Shown: positions 1 to 7,310 of the stretch, piece by piece | Numbering within the stretch: the first letter of the stretch is position 1 | How the letters are laid out: the number at the start of each line of letters is the position of its first letter | Assembly: GCA_964511405.1 (NCBI GenBank) | Contig: CAZEFK010000021.1 | Location: 1 to 47,108 of the forward strand | From: CAZEFK01 sp964511405 | GTDB taxonomy: Bacteria > Pseudomonadota > Alphaproteobacteria > Elsterales > Elsteraceae | Reading direction: 5' to 3' | Length of the DNA: 47,108 nt | Position numbers and translations under genes: made by a program | Notes under the pieces: generated by a model | What the model was told of the DNA's origin: nothing | What the model saw: the letters and a program-made list of their open reading frames with translations, nothing else | Databases searched by the model: none

Positions 1-184
1 TCGAATAGAGGATGCGCCGGTGCACCGGCTTCAGGCCGTCGCGGACGTCGGGCAGCGCGCGCGCCACGATCACGCTCATGGCGTAATCGAGATAGCTGCG
101 GCGCATCTCCTCTTCGATGGTGATCGGCGTGATGTCGAAGCCGCCGGGACGGCCCGGCGGCGCAGGCGGGGGTGTCGTTGTCAA
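1..184 (-). CDS. gyrA: DNA gyrase subunit A, N-terminal fragment (runs off left edge)
   Basis: Only the first 61 codons are present. Read on the minus strand they give a short Pro-rich leader, then ITPITIEEEMRRSYLDYAMS and VIVARALPDVRDGLKPVHRR, the N-terminal signature of GyrA. GyrA is the breakage-reunion subunit of DNA gyrase, which introduces negative supercoils. The catalytic Tyr and the quinolone-determining region lie outside the window. The chosen start is TTG at 184-182, because the only upstream in-frame codons run back to a TAG with no ATG or GTG, and GAGAG lies about 10 nt before the TTG. ParC is the paralogue, but its own gene starts at 5708 with a different leader, so GyrA is the better call. 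Confidence 0.9.
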   Translation of the reverse strand, partial: MTTTPPPAPPGRPGGFDITPITIEEEMRRSYLDYAMSVIVARALPDVRDGLKPVHRRILYS

Positions 185-281
185 CGGGCTGGAACTCTCG
201 CAATTGCGCCGCGGCGTGGCCGAAACCTAGCAGACCGGCGGCACTGCGGCCACCGGTGCTGCGTCGCGGTAACGGGCCGAC

Positions 282-1274
282 CTACAGCCAGGGCGGCGTC
301 GGCAGGCCCTTCTCGGCCAGGAATGTGGGGTTGAACAGCTTCGATTGGTAGCGCTGCCCACCGTCGCACAGCACGGTCACGACCGTATGGCCTGGGCCGA
401 GCTCATGGGCCACCTTCATGGCCGCGGCGACATTGATGCCGGTCGAGCCGCCGACGCTCAGTCCCTCATGGATCAAGAGGTCGTAGATCACCTGCAGCGC
501 CTCGGCGTCGGTGACCTGCAGGGCGCCGTCGAGGGGCGCCCCTTCCAGGTTGGCGGTCACCCGTCCCTGCCCGATCCCTTCGGTGATCGACGAGCCCTCG
601 GACTTGAGCTCGCCGGTCGTGACCCAGGAATGGAGCGCCGAGCCCATGGGATCGGCCAGCACGATCCGGACATCCGGCTTGTGCGCCTTGAGCGCCAGGC
701 TCACGCCCCCCAGGGTGCCGCCGGACCCGACCGAGCAGGTGAACGCGTCGATGCGGCCGCCGGTCTGCTCCCAGATCTCCTCGCCGGTGGTGCGGCGGTG
801 GCCCTCGCGGTTGGCCAGGTTGTCGAACTGGTTCGCCCAGATCGCGCCGGGCGTCTCCTCGGCCAGGCGGCGCGAGGCATGGACGTAGTTGCCGGGATCC
901 TTGTAGGGCTTGGCCGGCACCAGCCGAAGGTCGGCCCCGATCAGGCGCAGGACGTCCTTCTTCTCCTGGCTCTGGGTCTCGGGCATCACGATGATGGTGC
1001 GGTAGCCCCGGGCGTTGCCGACCAGGGCCAAGCCGATTCCCGTGTTGCCGGCAGTGCCTTCGACGATGATGCCGCCCGGCTTGAGCAGGCCGCGCGCCTC
1101 GGCGTCGAGCACGATCGCCAGCGCGGCGCGGTCCTTGATCGATCCGCCGGGATTGAGGAACTCGGCCTTGCCCAGGATCTCGCACCCGGTCGCCTGCGAC
1201 GGCCCCTTGAGCCGGATCAGAGGCGTCCGTCCAACCGTCCCGACGAAACCGTCGCGAACATCCGTGCCGCTCAT
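282..1274 (-). CDS. cysK: Cysteine synthase A (O-acetylserine sulfhydrylase)
   Basis: PLP enzyme that makes L-cysteine from O-acetylserine and sulfide in the cytosol. The 330-residue product fits the family length. It has the PLP-lysine segment NPGGSIKDRAA near residue 45, the substrate-loop motif EGTAGNTGIGLA near residue 75, and the phosphate-binding Gly-rich loop SVGSGGTLGG. The segment GGSTGINVAA near the C-terminus is also typical. The frame is open further upstream (to about 1529), but homology begins just after ATG 1274, which I use as the start. An ATG-proximal GGATGG may serve as a weak ribosome-binding site. The gene lies upstream of gyrA on the same strand with a gap of about 97 nt, and diverges from the unknown gene at 1410. 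Some family members are cystathionine beta-synthase-like; the length and lack of CBS domains favour CysK. Confidence 0.88.
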   Translation of the reverse strand: MSGTDVRDGFVGTVGRTPLIRLKGPSQATGCEILGKAEFLNPGGSIKDRAALAIVLDAEARGLLKPGGIIVEGTAGNTGIGLALVGNARGYRTIIVMPETQSQEKKDVLRLIGADLRLVPAKPYKDPGNYVHASRRLAEETPGAIWANQFDNLANREGHRRTTGEEIWEQTGGRIDAFTCSVGSGGTLGGVSLALKAHKPDVRIVLADPMGSALHSWVTTGELKSEGSSITEGIGQGRVTANLEGAPLDGALQVTDAEALQVIYDLLIHEGLSVGGSTGINVAAAMKVAHELGPGHTVVTVLCDGGQRYQSKLFNPTFLAEKGLPTPPWL

Positions 1275-1409
1275 GTCGTCACCATCCAGAGGAAGGCCGT
1301 CACACTGCCCCTTGGGCCGCGACTTGCCAAGTACTGGCGCCGGACCCGCAGACGGCCTAACATTGTATAAATTTGCGGAGGTCGCCGGTGCCAGGCGAAC
1401 AGCGCGCCC
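1275..1409. promoter_or_regulatory. Divergent intergenic region cysK / unknown gene
   Basis: This 135-nt stretch separates two divergent genes. It contains the only AT-rich patch nearby (1362-1376), which includes TATAAA at 1366-1371 on the plus strand and TACAAT on the minus strand, either of which could be a -10 element. No convincing -35 partner was found. GGAGG at 1377-1381 sits 6 nt before a GTG at 1388 that opens a 13-codon ORF ending at 1429, overlapping the ATG of the downstream gene in another frame. Confidence 0.3.
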
Positions 1410-1997
1410 ATGGACCCCACGCCCGATAGGGTCGCCTTCGCCGGCGAGGCCCGCGTCGACGGGACGACCGCGACCGCGGTGCTGGCGCTGCTCGACAGCC
1501 CGGCCGCGGCGACCGAGCATTGCCGCCAACTGCTGGACCGCTTGTCCGACCCGGGTGTCGAAGCGGTGCTGGCCGCCTTCCCGGCTTCGATGCTGCGGAT
1601 CTATGCCCTCAGCACCACGCGGCGGGCCGCCGGCAACCTCGAAGGCGGCCTACGGGTGTTCGCCGACCGCAGCCATGCCAACCGGACGATCGCGGCGCGC
1701 AACCTGCAGCGCCTGCAGCGCATGCTGATCGACGACCGGCTGGGCGACGACCTGCCCCTGCTGGTCGCCCCGGGTTCGCTGGTCGCGCGCCAGCTCGCCC
1801 GGGGCGAGATCGTCTGGCCGGGACCGCCGCCGCAGCTCGCCGATCCGGCCGACCCCGACCAGCATCTGTGGCTCAGTCTCGCCGAACGCCTGGCCGCCGA
1901 TGCCGCCCGTCACCTGCGCCGCACGGCGTCCGACTCGGCTTGGGAGCATGCCCGCGACATGGGACACCGGATCGCCGTCGCCGTCGGGATCCATTAG
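1410..1997 (+). CDS. Conserved-looking hypothetical protein, 195 residues
   Basis: I do not recognise this protein. It is Ala/Leu/Arg-rich and predicted mainly helical, with no signal peptide, membrane segment or Cys cluster, so it is probably cytosolic. Third codon positions are almost all G or C, as in neighbouring real genes, which supports coding on this strand rather than on the antisense 1650-1994. The start ATG at 1410 has no good ribosome-binding site. The strong GGAGG at 1377 faces an out-of-frame GTG at 1388. Either a short leader peptide is coupled to this gene, or the annotated N-terminus is incomplete. Divergent from cysK, convergent with hsp20. Confidence 0.6.
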   Translation: MDPTPDRVAFAGEARVDGTTATAVLALLDSPAAATEHCRQLLDRLSDPGVEAVLAAFPASMLRIYALSTTRRAAGNLEGGLRVFADRSHANRTIAARNLQRLQRMLIDDRLGDDLPLLVAPGSLVARQLARGEIVWPGPPPQLADPADPDQHLWLSLAERLAADAARHLRRTASDSAWEHARDMGHRIAVAVGIH

Positions 1998-2097
1998 AGC
2001 AGGATGAGGCGCTCAAGAAAGCCTCGGAGAGAATCACGACGATTCCAGCTCATGCACGTCCCGCTCTAAGCCGGCCCAGGCTTGGCAGACACGCAGG

Positions 2098-2706
2098 TTA
2101 CGAGGCGGGCTTGACTGCCGTCTTGGCCGTGCCGGGCTTTACGCCGCCGGGCCCAGGCTCGGCGGGCTGGCCCAGATGCCGGCCGGCTTCCGCTTCAGGC
2201 TTGCCGTCGCCGGCCTTCACTTCGATGCGCCGGTGCGCCCGGGACGTGTCGCCGGGCTTCGGAATGCGGACGGTCAGCAGGCCGTTGGTGCAACTTGCTT
2301 CGATCTGCTCGGGATTGGCGGCGAAGGGCAGACGGATGGTCCGCGAGAAGGCGCCATAGGACCGCTCGGCGATGTGATAGTCCTGCGACCGGCGGGTCTC
2401 CTCGCCGCGCTTCTCGCCGCGGATGGTCAGCAGGTCGTCGACGAGCGTGACGTCGATCTCGTTGCGCGCGACGCCCGGCAGCTCGGCTTCCAGCACCAGC
2501 TCGCGATCGGTCTCGTGGACGTCGACCCGCGGCCCGATCGTGCCGGCGGCGAATGCTCCCCGGAAGACCGGTAAACCGAAGCCCCGGATCATGTCGTCGA
2601 ACAGCCGCGCCATCTCGCGGTTCATCGACTGGAACGGGTCGCTGTCCTGGGCCCAGCGCGACAAGCCCCGGCCCGTGCGCTCGGCCGCCGGCAAGGTCTG
2701 ATCCAT
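2098..2706 (-). CDS. Small heat-shock protein, Hsp20/alpha-crystallin family
   Basis: ATP-independent holdase chaperone that binds unfolding proteins. The 202-residue product has an N-terminal arm with DPFQSMNREMARLFDDM (residues about 23-39) and a central alpha-crystallin domain (about 58-165). The domain carries PRVDVHET, ELPGVARNEIDVTL, the loop ERSYGAFSRTIRLP and the end motif NGLLTVRIPKP. The C-terminal tail (about 170-202) is long, Pro/Gly/Lys-rich and probably disordered, making this longer than the 150-170 residues common in the family. The canonical I-x-I tail motif is seen only as VRI near the domain end. The start is supported by GGAGGGGA shortly before the ATG. No hairpin typical of a ROSE thermosensor was identified in the short leader. 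Confidence 0.9.
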   Translation of the reverse strand: MDQTLPAAERTGRGLSRWAQDSDPFQSMNREMARLFDDMIRGFGLPVFRGAFAAGTIGPRVDVHETDRELVLEAELPGVARNEIDVTLVDDLLTIRGEKRGEETRRSQDYHIAERSYGAFSRTIRLPFAANPEQIEASCTNGLLTVRIPKPGDTSRAHRRIEVKAGDGKPEAEAGRHLGQPAEPGPGGVKPGTAKTAVKPAS

Positions 2707-2810
2707 GGTCTCCCCTCCATCAGTGGTCGCGATGCCCGGTCAACGGGCAGACCGGAACCGCGATTCCCACCGATGCGGGCGATATCGGGCGCTCCTCTCA
2801 GGCGCCCCGA

Positions 2811-3416
2811 TCAGACGCTGGGGCGGCGCCGTCCCAGGATCGACCACAGGCCGGCCGTAAAGGCCGCCGCCGCCGCGATCTTGACCAGCGAGGGCCACAG
2901 GAACGGCACCACGCCCGCAGCGATCGCGCGCTCGGGCCCGATCAGGTGGCTGAGCCACAAGGCGCCGCAGATCAGGATCATGGCGTTGCCCAGCACGCCC
3001 AGGCCCAAGGCCTTGGCGACCGAGCGGTCCCAGCCCAGCTCCGCCAGCCAGCCCATCAGCCCCGCCGCCAGCAGGAACCCGGCCAGATAGCCGCCGGTCG
3101 GGCCGGCCATGTAGGCGATGCCGATGCCCTGCTCCGGCGTGCCCGCGAACACCGCCAGGCCGGCGGCGCCTTCGAGCAGATAGGCGCCGACCGCGGCCAT
3201 CGCCGTCGATCCGCCCAGCAGCACGGCCATCATCTGCAGCACCAGCGTCTGCAGGGTGATCGGCACCGGCAGCATCGGCACCTGGACCTTGGCCGACAGG
3301 GCGAGCGCCAAGCTGCCGATCAGCGCCAGCAGCAACCGCGACTGCCAGCGCCGGGCCGCCGGCCAGACCGTGGTGACCAGCGTGCCCTGGCTGGACAGCA
3401 AACGCGAAGCCGACAT
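2811..3416 (-). CDS. bioY: Biotin transporter BioY (S component)
   Basis: Membrane substrate-binding component for biotin uptake, either alone or with an ECF energising module (none in the window). The 201-residue product has about six hydrophobic segments. Family features are the conserved motif VPITLQTLVLQMMAVLLGG near residues 50-68, the glycine-rich AYLLEGAAGLAVFAG, and GPTGGYLAGFL near 105-115. ATG 3416 is preceded by GGAGGA five nt upstream, a strong site, so the longer open frame to 3476 is rejected as the start. It lies 69 nt upstream of the parC stop on the same strand. No biotin-synthesis genes are visible nearby, consistent with a standalone uptake role. Confidence 0.9.
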   Translation of the reverse strand: MSASRLLSSQGTLVTTVWPAARRWQSRLLLALIGSLALALSAKVQVPMLPVPITLQTLVLQMMAVLLGGSTAMAAVGAYLLEGAAGLAVFAGTPEQGIGIAYMAGPTGGYLAGFLLAAGLMGWLAELGWDRSVAKALGLGVLGNAMILICGALWLSHLIGPERAIAAGVVPFLWPSLVKIAAAAAFTAGLWSILGRRRPSV

Positions 3417-3485
3417 CGATTCCTCCGGGAGCAAGGCCAAGCGTGGGTTCGTGCCACGGCCCGGGCGGCGGCGCAACCCTGCCGC

Positions 3486-5708
3486 CTACTCCGGGAACCG
3501 ATTGGTGCGCGGGAAGCCGTGCGGCGGCAGGCGGCCGGCCGTGGCACGGCGGCCGAGCCAAGGCGCAAGGTCGGCGATCTGGCGGCGGCCGGTGCCGTGG
3601 GGCACCTCCAGGCCGTCGGCCAGGCGCAGCAGTCGGATGTCGGACATCTTGGCGTCCTGGTATTTCTGCAGGATGACGCCGCGGCCACGGGCCAGCTCCG
3701 GCACTTCGGCCAGCGGGAAGATCAGCAGCTTGCGGTTGGTGCCGATCACCGCCACATGGTCCTCGCCGGCGACCGGCAGGCAGGCGACCAGCCGCGCGCC
3801 GTCGGCCGGCGTCATGACCTGCCGGCCGGCCCTGGTCTGGGCCGCCAGCTCGCCGGCGTCGACCAGGAAGCCGCGGGCGTCGCCGGCAGCCAGCAGCAGC
3901 TTGGCGCCGGCGGCCGGCGCCACCATCAGCGCCACCACATCCTGGTCCTGGCCGAGATCGAGGGTCAGGCGCAGCGGCTCGCCGAAGCCGCGGCCGCGCG
4001 GCAGCTTGTCGGCGGCCAGGGTGTAGAAGCGCCCGTCCGTCGCAGCCACCAGCACGCGGTCGGTGGTCTCGGCCTTGACCAGGAAGCCCGGCCCGTCGCC
4101 TTCCTTGTACTTGACCTCGGCAGGGTCCAGGTCGTGGCCGCGCACGGCGCGCACCCACCCCATGCGGCTCAGCAGCACGGTGATCGGCTCGCGCTCGACC
4201 AAGGCGGCGGCCGGCATCTCGACCACCGGCAGCGTGCCGCCGATCTCGGTCCGCCGCTTGCCGAGCGCGGTGGCCGGGCCGAAGGCGTCGCGGGTGGCGG
4301 CGATCTGCTCGGCGATCCGCTGCCAGCGCAGCGTGCCGTCGCCCAGCAGGGCCTCCAGGCCGGCCCGCTCCGCGGTCAGCGCGTCGAACTCGCGCCGGAT
4401 CTCCATCTCCTCCAGNNNNNNNNNNAGGCGCATGTTGAGGATGGCCTCGGCCTGGGTCTCGTTGAGCGCGAACCGGGTCATCATCACCGGCTTTGGCTCG
4501 TCCTCCTCGCGGATGATCCGGATCACCTCGTCCAGGTTGAGATAGGCGATCAGATGGCCGTGCAGGACGTCCAGCCGCCGGTCGATCACATCAAGACGGT
4601 GGCGCGCGCGCCGGATCAGCACCTGCTCGCGGTGGCCGAGCCAGCCGCGCAGCGCGTCGCCCAGGCCGATCACCCGCGGCACGCCGTCGGTGTCGACGAC
4701 ATTGAGGTTGAGCGGCACCCGCACTTCCAGGTCGGACTGGCGGAACAGGCTCTCCATGAGCATGTCGGGATCGACCGTGCGGCTCTTGGGCTCGAGCACG
4801 ATGCGCACGTCCTCGGCCGACTCGTCGCGGATGTCGGCCAGGAGCATGAGCTTGCGCTCGGCCAGCAGCTCGGCGATGCGCTCGATCAGGCGGCCCTTCT
4901 GGACCTGGTACGGGATCTCGGTGACCACGACCGTATAGAGGCCGTTCTTGCCCTTCTCCACCGCCCAGCGGGCGCGCAGGCGGAAGCCGCCGCGGCCGGT
5001 CTCGTAGGCCGCGCGCACCGCCTCGGGCGGCTCGACCAGCACGCCGCCGGTCGGGAAATCCGGGCCCTTGACATAGGCCAGCAGGTCGGTGACCGGGGCC
5101 TCCGGGTTCCGGATCAGATGCAGCGCCGCGTCGCACAGCTCGGCGGCGTTGTGCGGCGGGATCGACGTCGCCATGCCGACGGCGATGCCGTTGGCACCAT
5201 TGGCCAGGAGGTTCGGGAACGCGGCGGGCAGGACGACGGGCTCGCTGAGCTCGCCGTCATAGGTGGCCCGCAGGTCGACGGCGTCCTCGTCGATGCCGTC
5301 CAGCAGCGCCTCGGCAACCGCCGTCAGCCGCGCCTCGGTGTAGCGCATGGCCGCCGGGTTGTCGCCGTCGATATTGCCGAAATTGCCCTGGCCGTCGACC
5401 AGCGGATAGCGCACGGCGAAATCCTGGGCCAGGCGCACCAGGGCGTCATAGACCGCTTGCTCGCCGTGGGGATGGAATTTGCCGATGACGTCGCCGACCA
5501 CGCGCGCCGCCTTCTTGTAGCCCGAGCGCGGATCCAGGCCGAGCTCGCGCATGGCGTAGAGCAGGCGCCGGTGGACCGGCTTCAGGCCGTCGCGCACGTC
5601 GGGCAGCGAGCGCGCGATGATGGTCGACATTGCGTAGGACAGGTATCGCTCGCCGAGGGCGTCGGCGAAGCGGGTATCCTTGAGTTCGGCAGCGGGCCCG
5701 GTCGTCAT
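3486..5708 (-). CDS. parC: DNA topoisomerase IV subunit A (interrupted by an assembly gap)
   Basis: The decatenating type II topoisomerase subunit, needed with ParE for chromosome segregation. The 740-codon frame has the GyrA/ParC core: RSLPDVRDGLKPVHRR (33-48), VVGDVIGKFHPHG (70-82) and the catalytic Tyr123 in AAMRYTEARL. The C-terminal beta-propeller is short, as in ParC, with no GyrA box seen. The start ATG overlaps the recO stop (ATGA), implying coupled translation. Position 84, equivalent to the Ser80 quinolone site of Escherichia coli ParC, is Gln, and the Glu84 equivalent is Asp88; I believe Gln is normal in alphaproteobacterial ParC. Ten N at 4416-4425 hide the stretch between NMRL and LEEMEI. 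Homologues have six residues between the Arg and LEEM but only four fit here, so the true gap is probably 16 nt. Confidence 0.96.
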   Translation of the reverse strand: MTTGPAAELKDTRFADALGERYLSYAMSTIIARSLPDVRDGLKPVHRRLLYAMRELGLDPRSGYKKAARVVGDVIGKFHPHGEQAVYDALVRLAQDFAVRYPLVDGQGNFGNIDGDNPAAMRYTEARLTAVAEALLDGIDEDAVDLRATYDGELSEPVVLPAAFPNLLANGANGIAVGMATSIPPHNAAELCDAALHLIRNPEAPVTDLLAYVKGPDFPTGGVLVEPPEAVRAAYETGRGGFRLRARWAVEKGKNGLYTVVVTEIPYQVQKGRLIERIAELLAERKLMLLADIRDESAEDVRIVLEPKSRTVDPDMLMESLFRQSDLEVRVPLNLNVVDTDGVPRVIGLGDALRGWLGHREQVLIRRARHRLDVIDRRLDVLHGHLIAYLNLDEVIRIIREEDEPKPVMMTRFALNETQAEAILNMRXXXXLEEMEIRREFDALTAERAGLEALLGDGTLRWQRIAEQIAATRDAFGPATALGKRRTEIGGTLPVVEMPAAALVEREPITVLLSRMGWVRAVRGHDLDPAEVKYKEGDGPGFLVKAETTDRVLVAATDGRFYTLAADKLPRGRGFGEPLRLTLDLGQDQDVVALMVAPAAGAKLLLAAGDARGFLVDAGELAAQTRAGRQVMTPADGARLVACLPVAGEDHVAVIGTNRKLLIFPLAEVPELARGRGVILQKYQDAKMSDIRLLRLADGLEVPHGTGRRQIADLAPWLGRRATAGRLPPHGFPRTNRFPE
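4416..4425. other. Assembly gap of ten N inside parC
   Basis: Placeholder run within the coding sequence. Comparison with the conserved family pattern suggests that about 16 bases are missing rather than ten; the frame is kept either way. Confidence 0.95.
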
Positions 5709-6433
5709 GGGCCCGCTTTAGCAGCCCGCGCCAGTCGATCCAAGAGCCGCGCGCGGGCCGGTGGCAGGGCACGGCCGGTGAGCCCGTGGGCGGCCAGGAA
5801 ATGCCCGGTCAGCGCCAGACCGGCGACCAGATCCGCGGCCGTCGGCGGCACCGCCGGATCGACCAGGAACGCCGGCAAGGCCAGCAGGCGGCCGGCAAAG
5901 GGCGCGGCTGCCGCGGCCGACACCGCCCGCCCGGTGCGGGGCGAGACATGGGTCAGGCCCGTGGTCGCCCCGGTCGCGGCACATTGGGACAAGTCGAGCC
6001 CGAACCCCAACGCGGCAAGGGCCGCCAGCTCCCAGCGCACATAGCGCTCGGCCGACCCAGGCCGGCCCAGCGAATCGAGCAAGGCGGCCAACAGCTCGAA
6101 CAGATCGGGCGCCGGCAGCCGCTCCGGCAGCGCGGCATCGCACAGGGTGCAGGCGGCGGCGGCGGCGGCCAGCGCCTCGGCATCGTCCAGGGCGCGGCCG
6201 GCATAGCCAGCCAAAAGCTCGCCGGACAGCGTGCCGAGATGCTCGTCGAGGCGGGCATGCCAGGTCACGGCGACCAGGTTTCCCGGCTCGAAGACGCCAC
6301 GGCTGCGGCTGCCGCGCAGGCTGCGCACCAGGCCGGCATAGCGCCCCTGCGCCCGGGCCAGGACCGTAACGACGCCGCCATGCTCGCCATGGCGGCGCGC
6401 GGTCAGCACCACGGCGTCGTCACGCCACTCCAC
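5705..6433 (-). CDS. recO: DNA repair protein RecO
   Basis: RecF-pathway mediator that loads RecA on SSB-coated DNA and anneals strands. The 242-residue product has the N-terminal OB fold (about 1-80: MEWRDDAVVLTARRHGE, then HGGVVTVLARAQGRYAGLV and EPGNLV). A helical C-terminal domain follows, with the RecO-typical LFELLAALLDSLG and ERYVRWELAALAALGFGLDL. The zinc-knuckle cysteines seen in many RecO proteins are reduced to a single Cys in LSQCAATG. The start codon is GTG at 6433-6431. The upstream spacer is a threefold 14-bp tandem repeat in which every unit carries GAGG, giving the ribosome-binding site. It ends in an ATGA overlap with parC, downstream in the same run. Confidence 0.92.
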   Translation of the reverse strand: MEWRDDAVVLTARRHGEHGGVVTVLARAQGRYAGLVRSLRGSRSRGVFEPGNLVAVTWHARLDEHLGTLSGELLAGYAGRALDDAEALAAAAAACTLCDAALPERLPAPDLFELLAALLDSLGRPGSAERYVRWELAALAALGFGLDLSQCAATGATTGLTHVSPRTGRAVSAAAAAPFAGRLLALPAFLVDPAVPPTAADLVAGLALTGHFLAAHGLTGRALPPARARLLDRLARAAKAGP

Positions 6434-6475
6434 CGGACCTCATCGGGCGGACCTCATCGGGCGGACCTCATCGGC
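6434..6475 (-). repeat. Threefold 14-bp tandem repeat carrying ribosome-binding sites
   Basis: Three head-to-tail copies of CGGACCTCATCGGG (6434-6447, 6448-6461, 6462-6475; the last differs in its final base). The third copy covers the stop codon of the upstream secreted-protein gene. The first abuts the recO GTG. On the minus strand every unit reads GATGAGGTCCG, so the spacer holds three ATG and three GAGG motifs in a row. The in-frame ATG of the middle unit runs into a TGA after five codons. Confidence 0.9.
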
Positions 6476-7241
6476 CGTGCGATTCGACGCGACCCGAGGC
6501 GTCGAAGACGGTGATGCCGCCGGCGGTGCGCACCTCGCGCCAGAGGACGGCGCCATTGGCACCATAGGCGGTCGTCTCGCCGCCATTGGTCTCCGTCCAG
6601 CCTGCGACCCGGCCCTGTGGATCGTAGCTGTAGCTGACGGACGGTTGGGGCCGCTGCACGGGCGCGGAGGTGACGACCTGGCGCGGCGGTGCCGTGGTGC
6701 TCACGACCGGCACCGTGCCATAGCCCGGCGCCTGGCCGTAGCCCTGGGGTGCGGCGCCATAGCCGGGCGTGGTGCCGTAGCCGGGCGGCGGCGCCCCATA
6801 GTTGCTGCCCGGCGGCGTCGATCCGTAACCCGTGGTGTAGCCATAGCCGGGCGGTGCCACGCCCGACCCGGTCGGGGCCACGCCATAGCCGGTCGGCGGC
6901 ACACCGTAGTTGCTGCCGGGCGGGGCGGATCCGTAGGCGTGCGGGGTCACGCCATAGCCGGGCGCGATGCCGTAGCCCGGCGTCTGCAATCCATAGGTCT
7001 GGGGCCCCGAGGGCCGGCCATAGCCTGGCGGCGCGACGCCATAGCCGGGCCTCTCGCCATAGTTGGGCGGCACATGGCCGTAGTCGAGGTTCATCAGCCC
7101 GTTGCCGCCATGCTCGCCGCGGTCCGGCGCGCCGACGCCATAGTTCTGCCCGCCGCGGTCGAACCCGGTGGCCTGGGCCAACTCGACCGGTGGCGGGCTG
7201 GCCGCCGCCAGCGCCAAGGCCAGCACACCGCTGATCGCCAT
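6468..7241 (-). CDS. Secreted Tyr/Gly/Pro-repeat protein with YD-repeat-like C-terminus
   Basis: I do not recognise the whole protein. ATG 7241 follows GGAGGGGGA and opens a signal-peptide-like N-terminus (MAISGVLALALAAASPPP), so export is likely. Residues about 30-180 are low-complexity repeats built on PGYG, GYGVAPPGYG and GSNYG, with a Tyr roughly every five to eight residues and almost no charge. The last 60 residues differ: YSYDPQGRVAGWTETNGG, then YGANGAVLWRE and VFDASGRVESHG, which resemble YD/RHS-type repeats. It lies between era and recO, 69 nt downstream of era. Tyr/Gly-rich repeats suggest an assembled or cross-linked extracellular or envelope material; this is inference. Confidence 0.7.
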   Translation of the reverse strand: MAISGVLALALAAASPPPVELAQATGFDRGGQNYGVGAPDRGEHGGNGLMNLDYGHVPPNYGERPGYGVAPPGYGRPSGPQTYGLQTPGYGIAPGYGVTPHAYGSAPPGSNYGVPPTGYGVAPTGSGVAPPGYGYTTGYGSTPPGSNYGAPPPGYGTTPGYGAAPQGYGQAPGYGTVPVVSTTAPPRQVVTSAPVQRPQPSVSYSYDPQGRVAGWTETNGGETTAYGANGAVLWREVRTAGGITVFDASGRVESHGR

Positions 7242-7310
7242 CCGTCCGTCCCCCTCCACCCGTGCGGCAGATGTGGCGCGACGGCCGCCGAATGCAAGCG
7301 CCCCGGATGG

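Noticed and set aside
1650..1994. 114-codon minus-strand frame opposite the unknown gene
   Set aside because: No ribosome-binding site, and the plus strand has the stronger codon bias; kept as a shadow, though neither product is recognised.
2731..2810. Heat-shock RNA thermometer near hsp20
   Set aside because: No U-rich or AGGA-pairing hairpin was found in the short leader of hsp20.
4416..4425. Possible parC disruption
   Set aside because: It is a run of N with frame preserved; the flanks match the family, so it is a gap, not a mutation.
2553..6044. 1163-codon open frame on the plus strand
   Set aside because: It is antisense to parC and bioY, spans an assembly gap, and its translation is low-complexity Arg/Ala/Gly/Gln without domains: a G+C-rich shadow frame.
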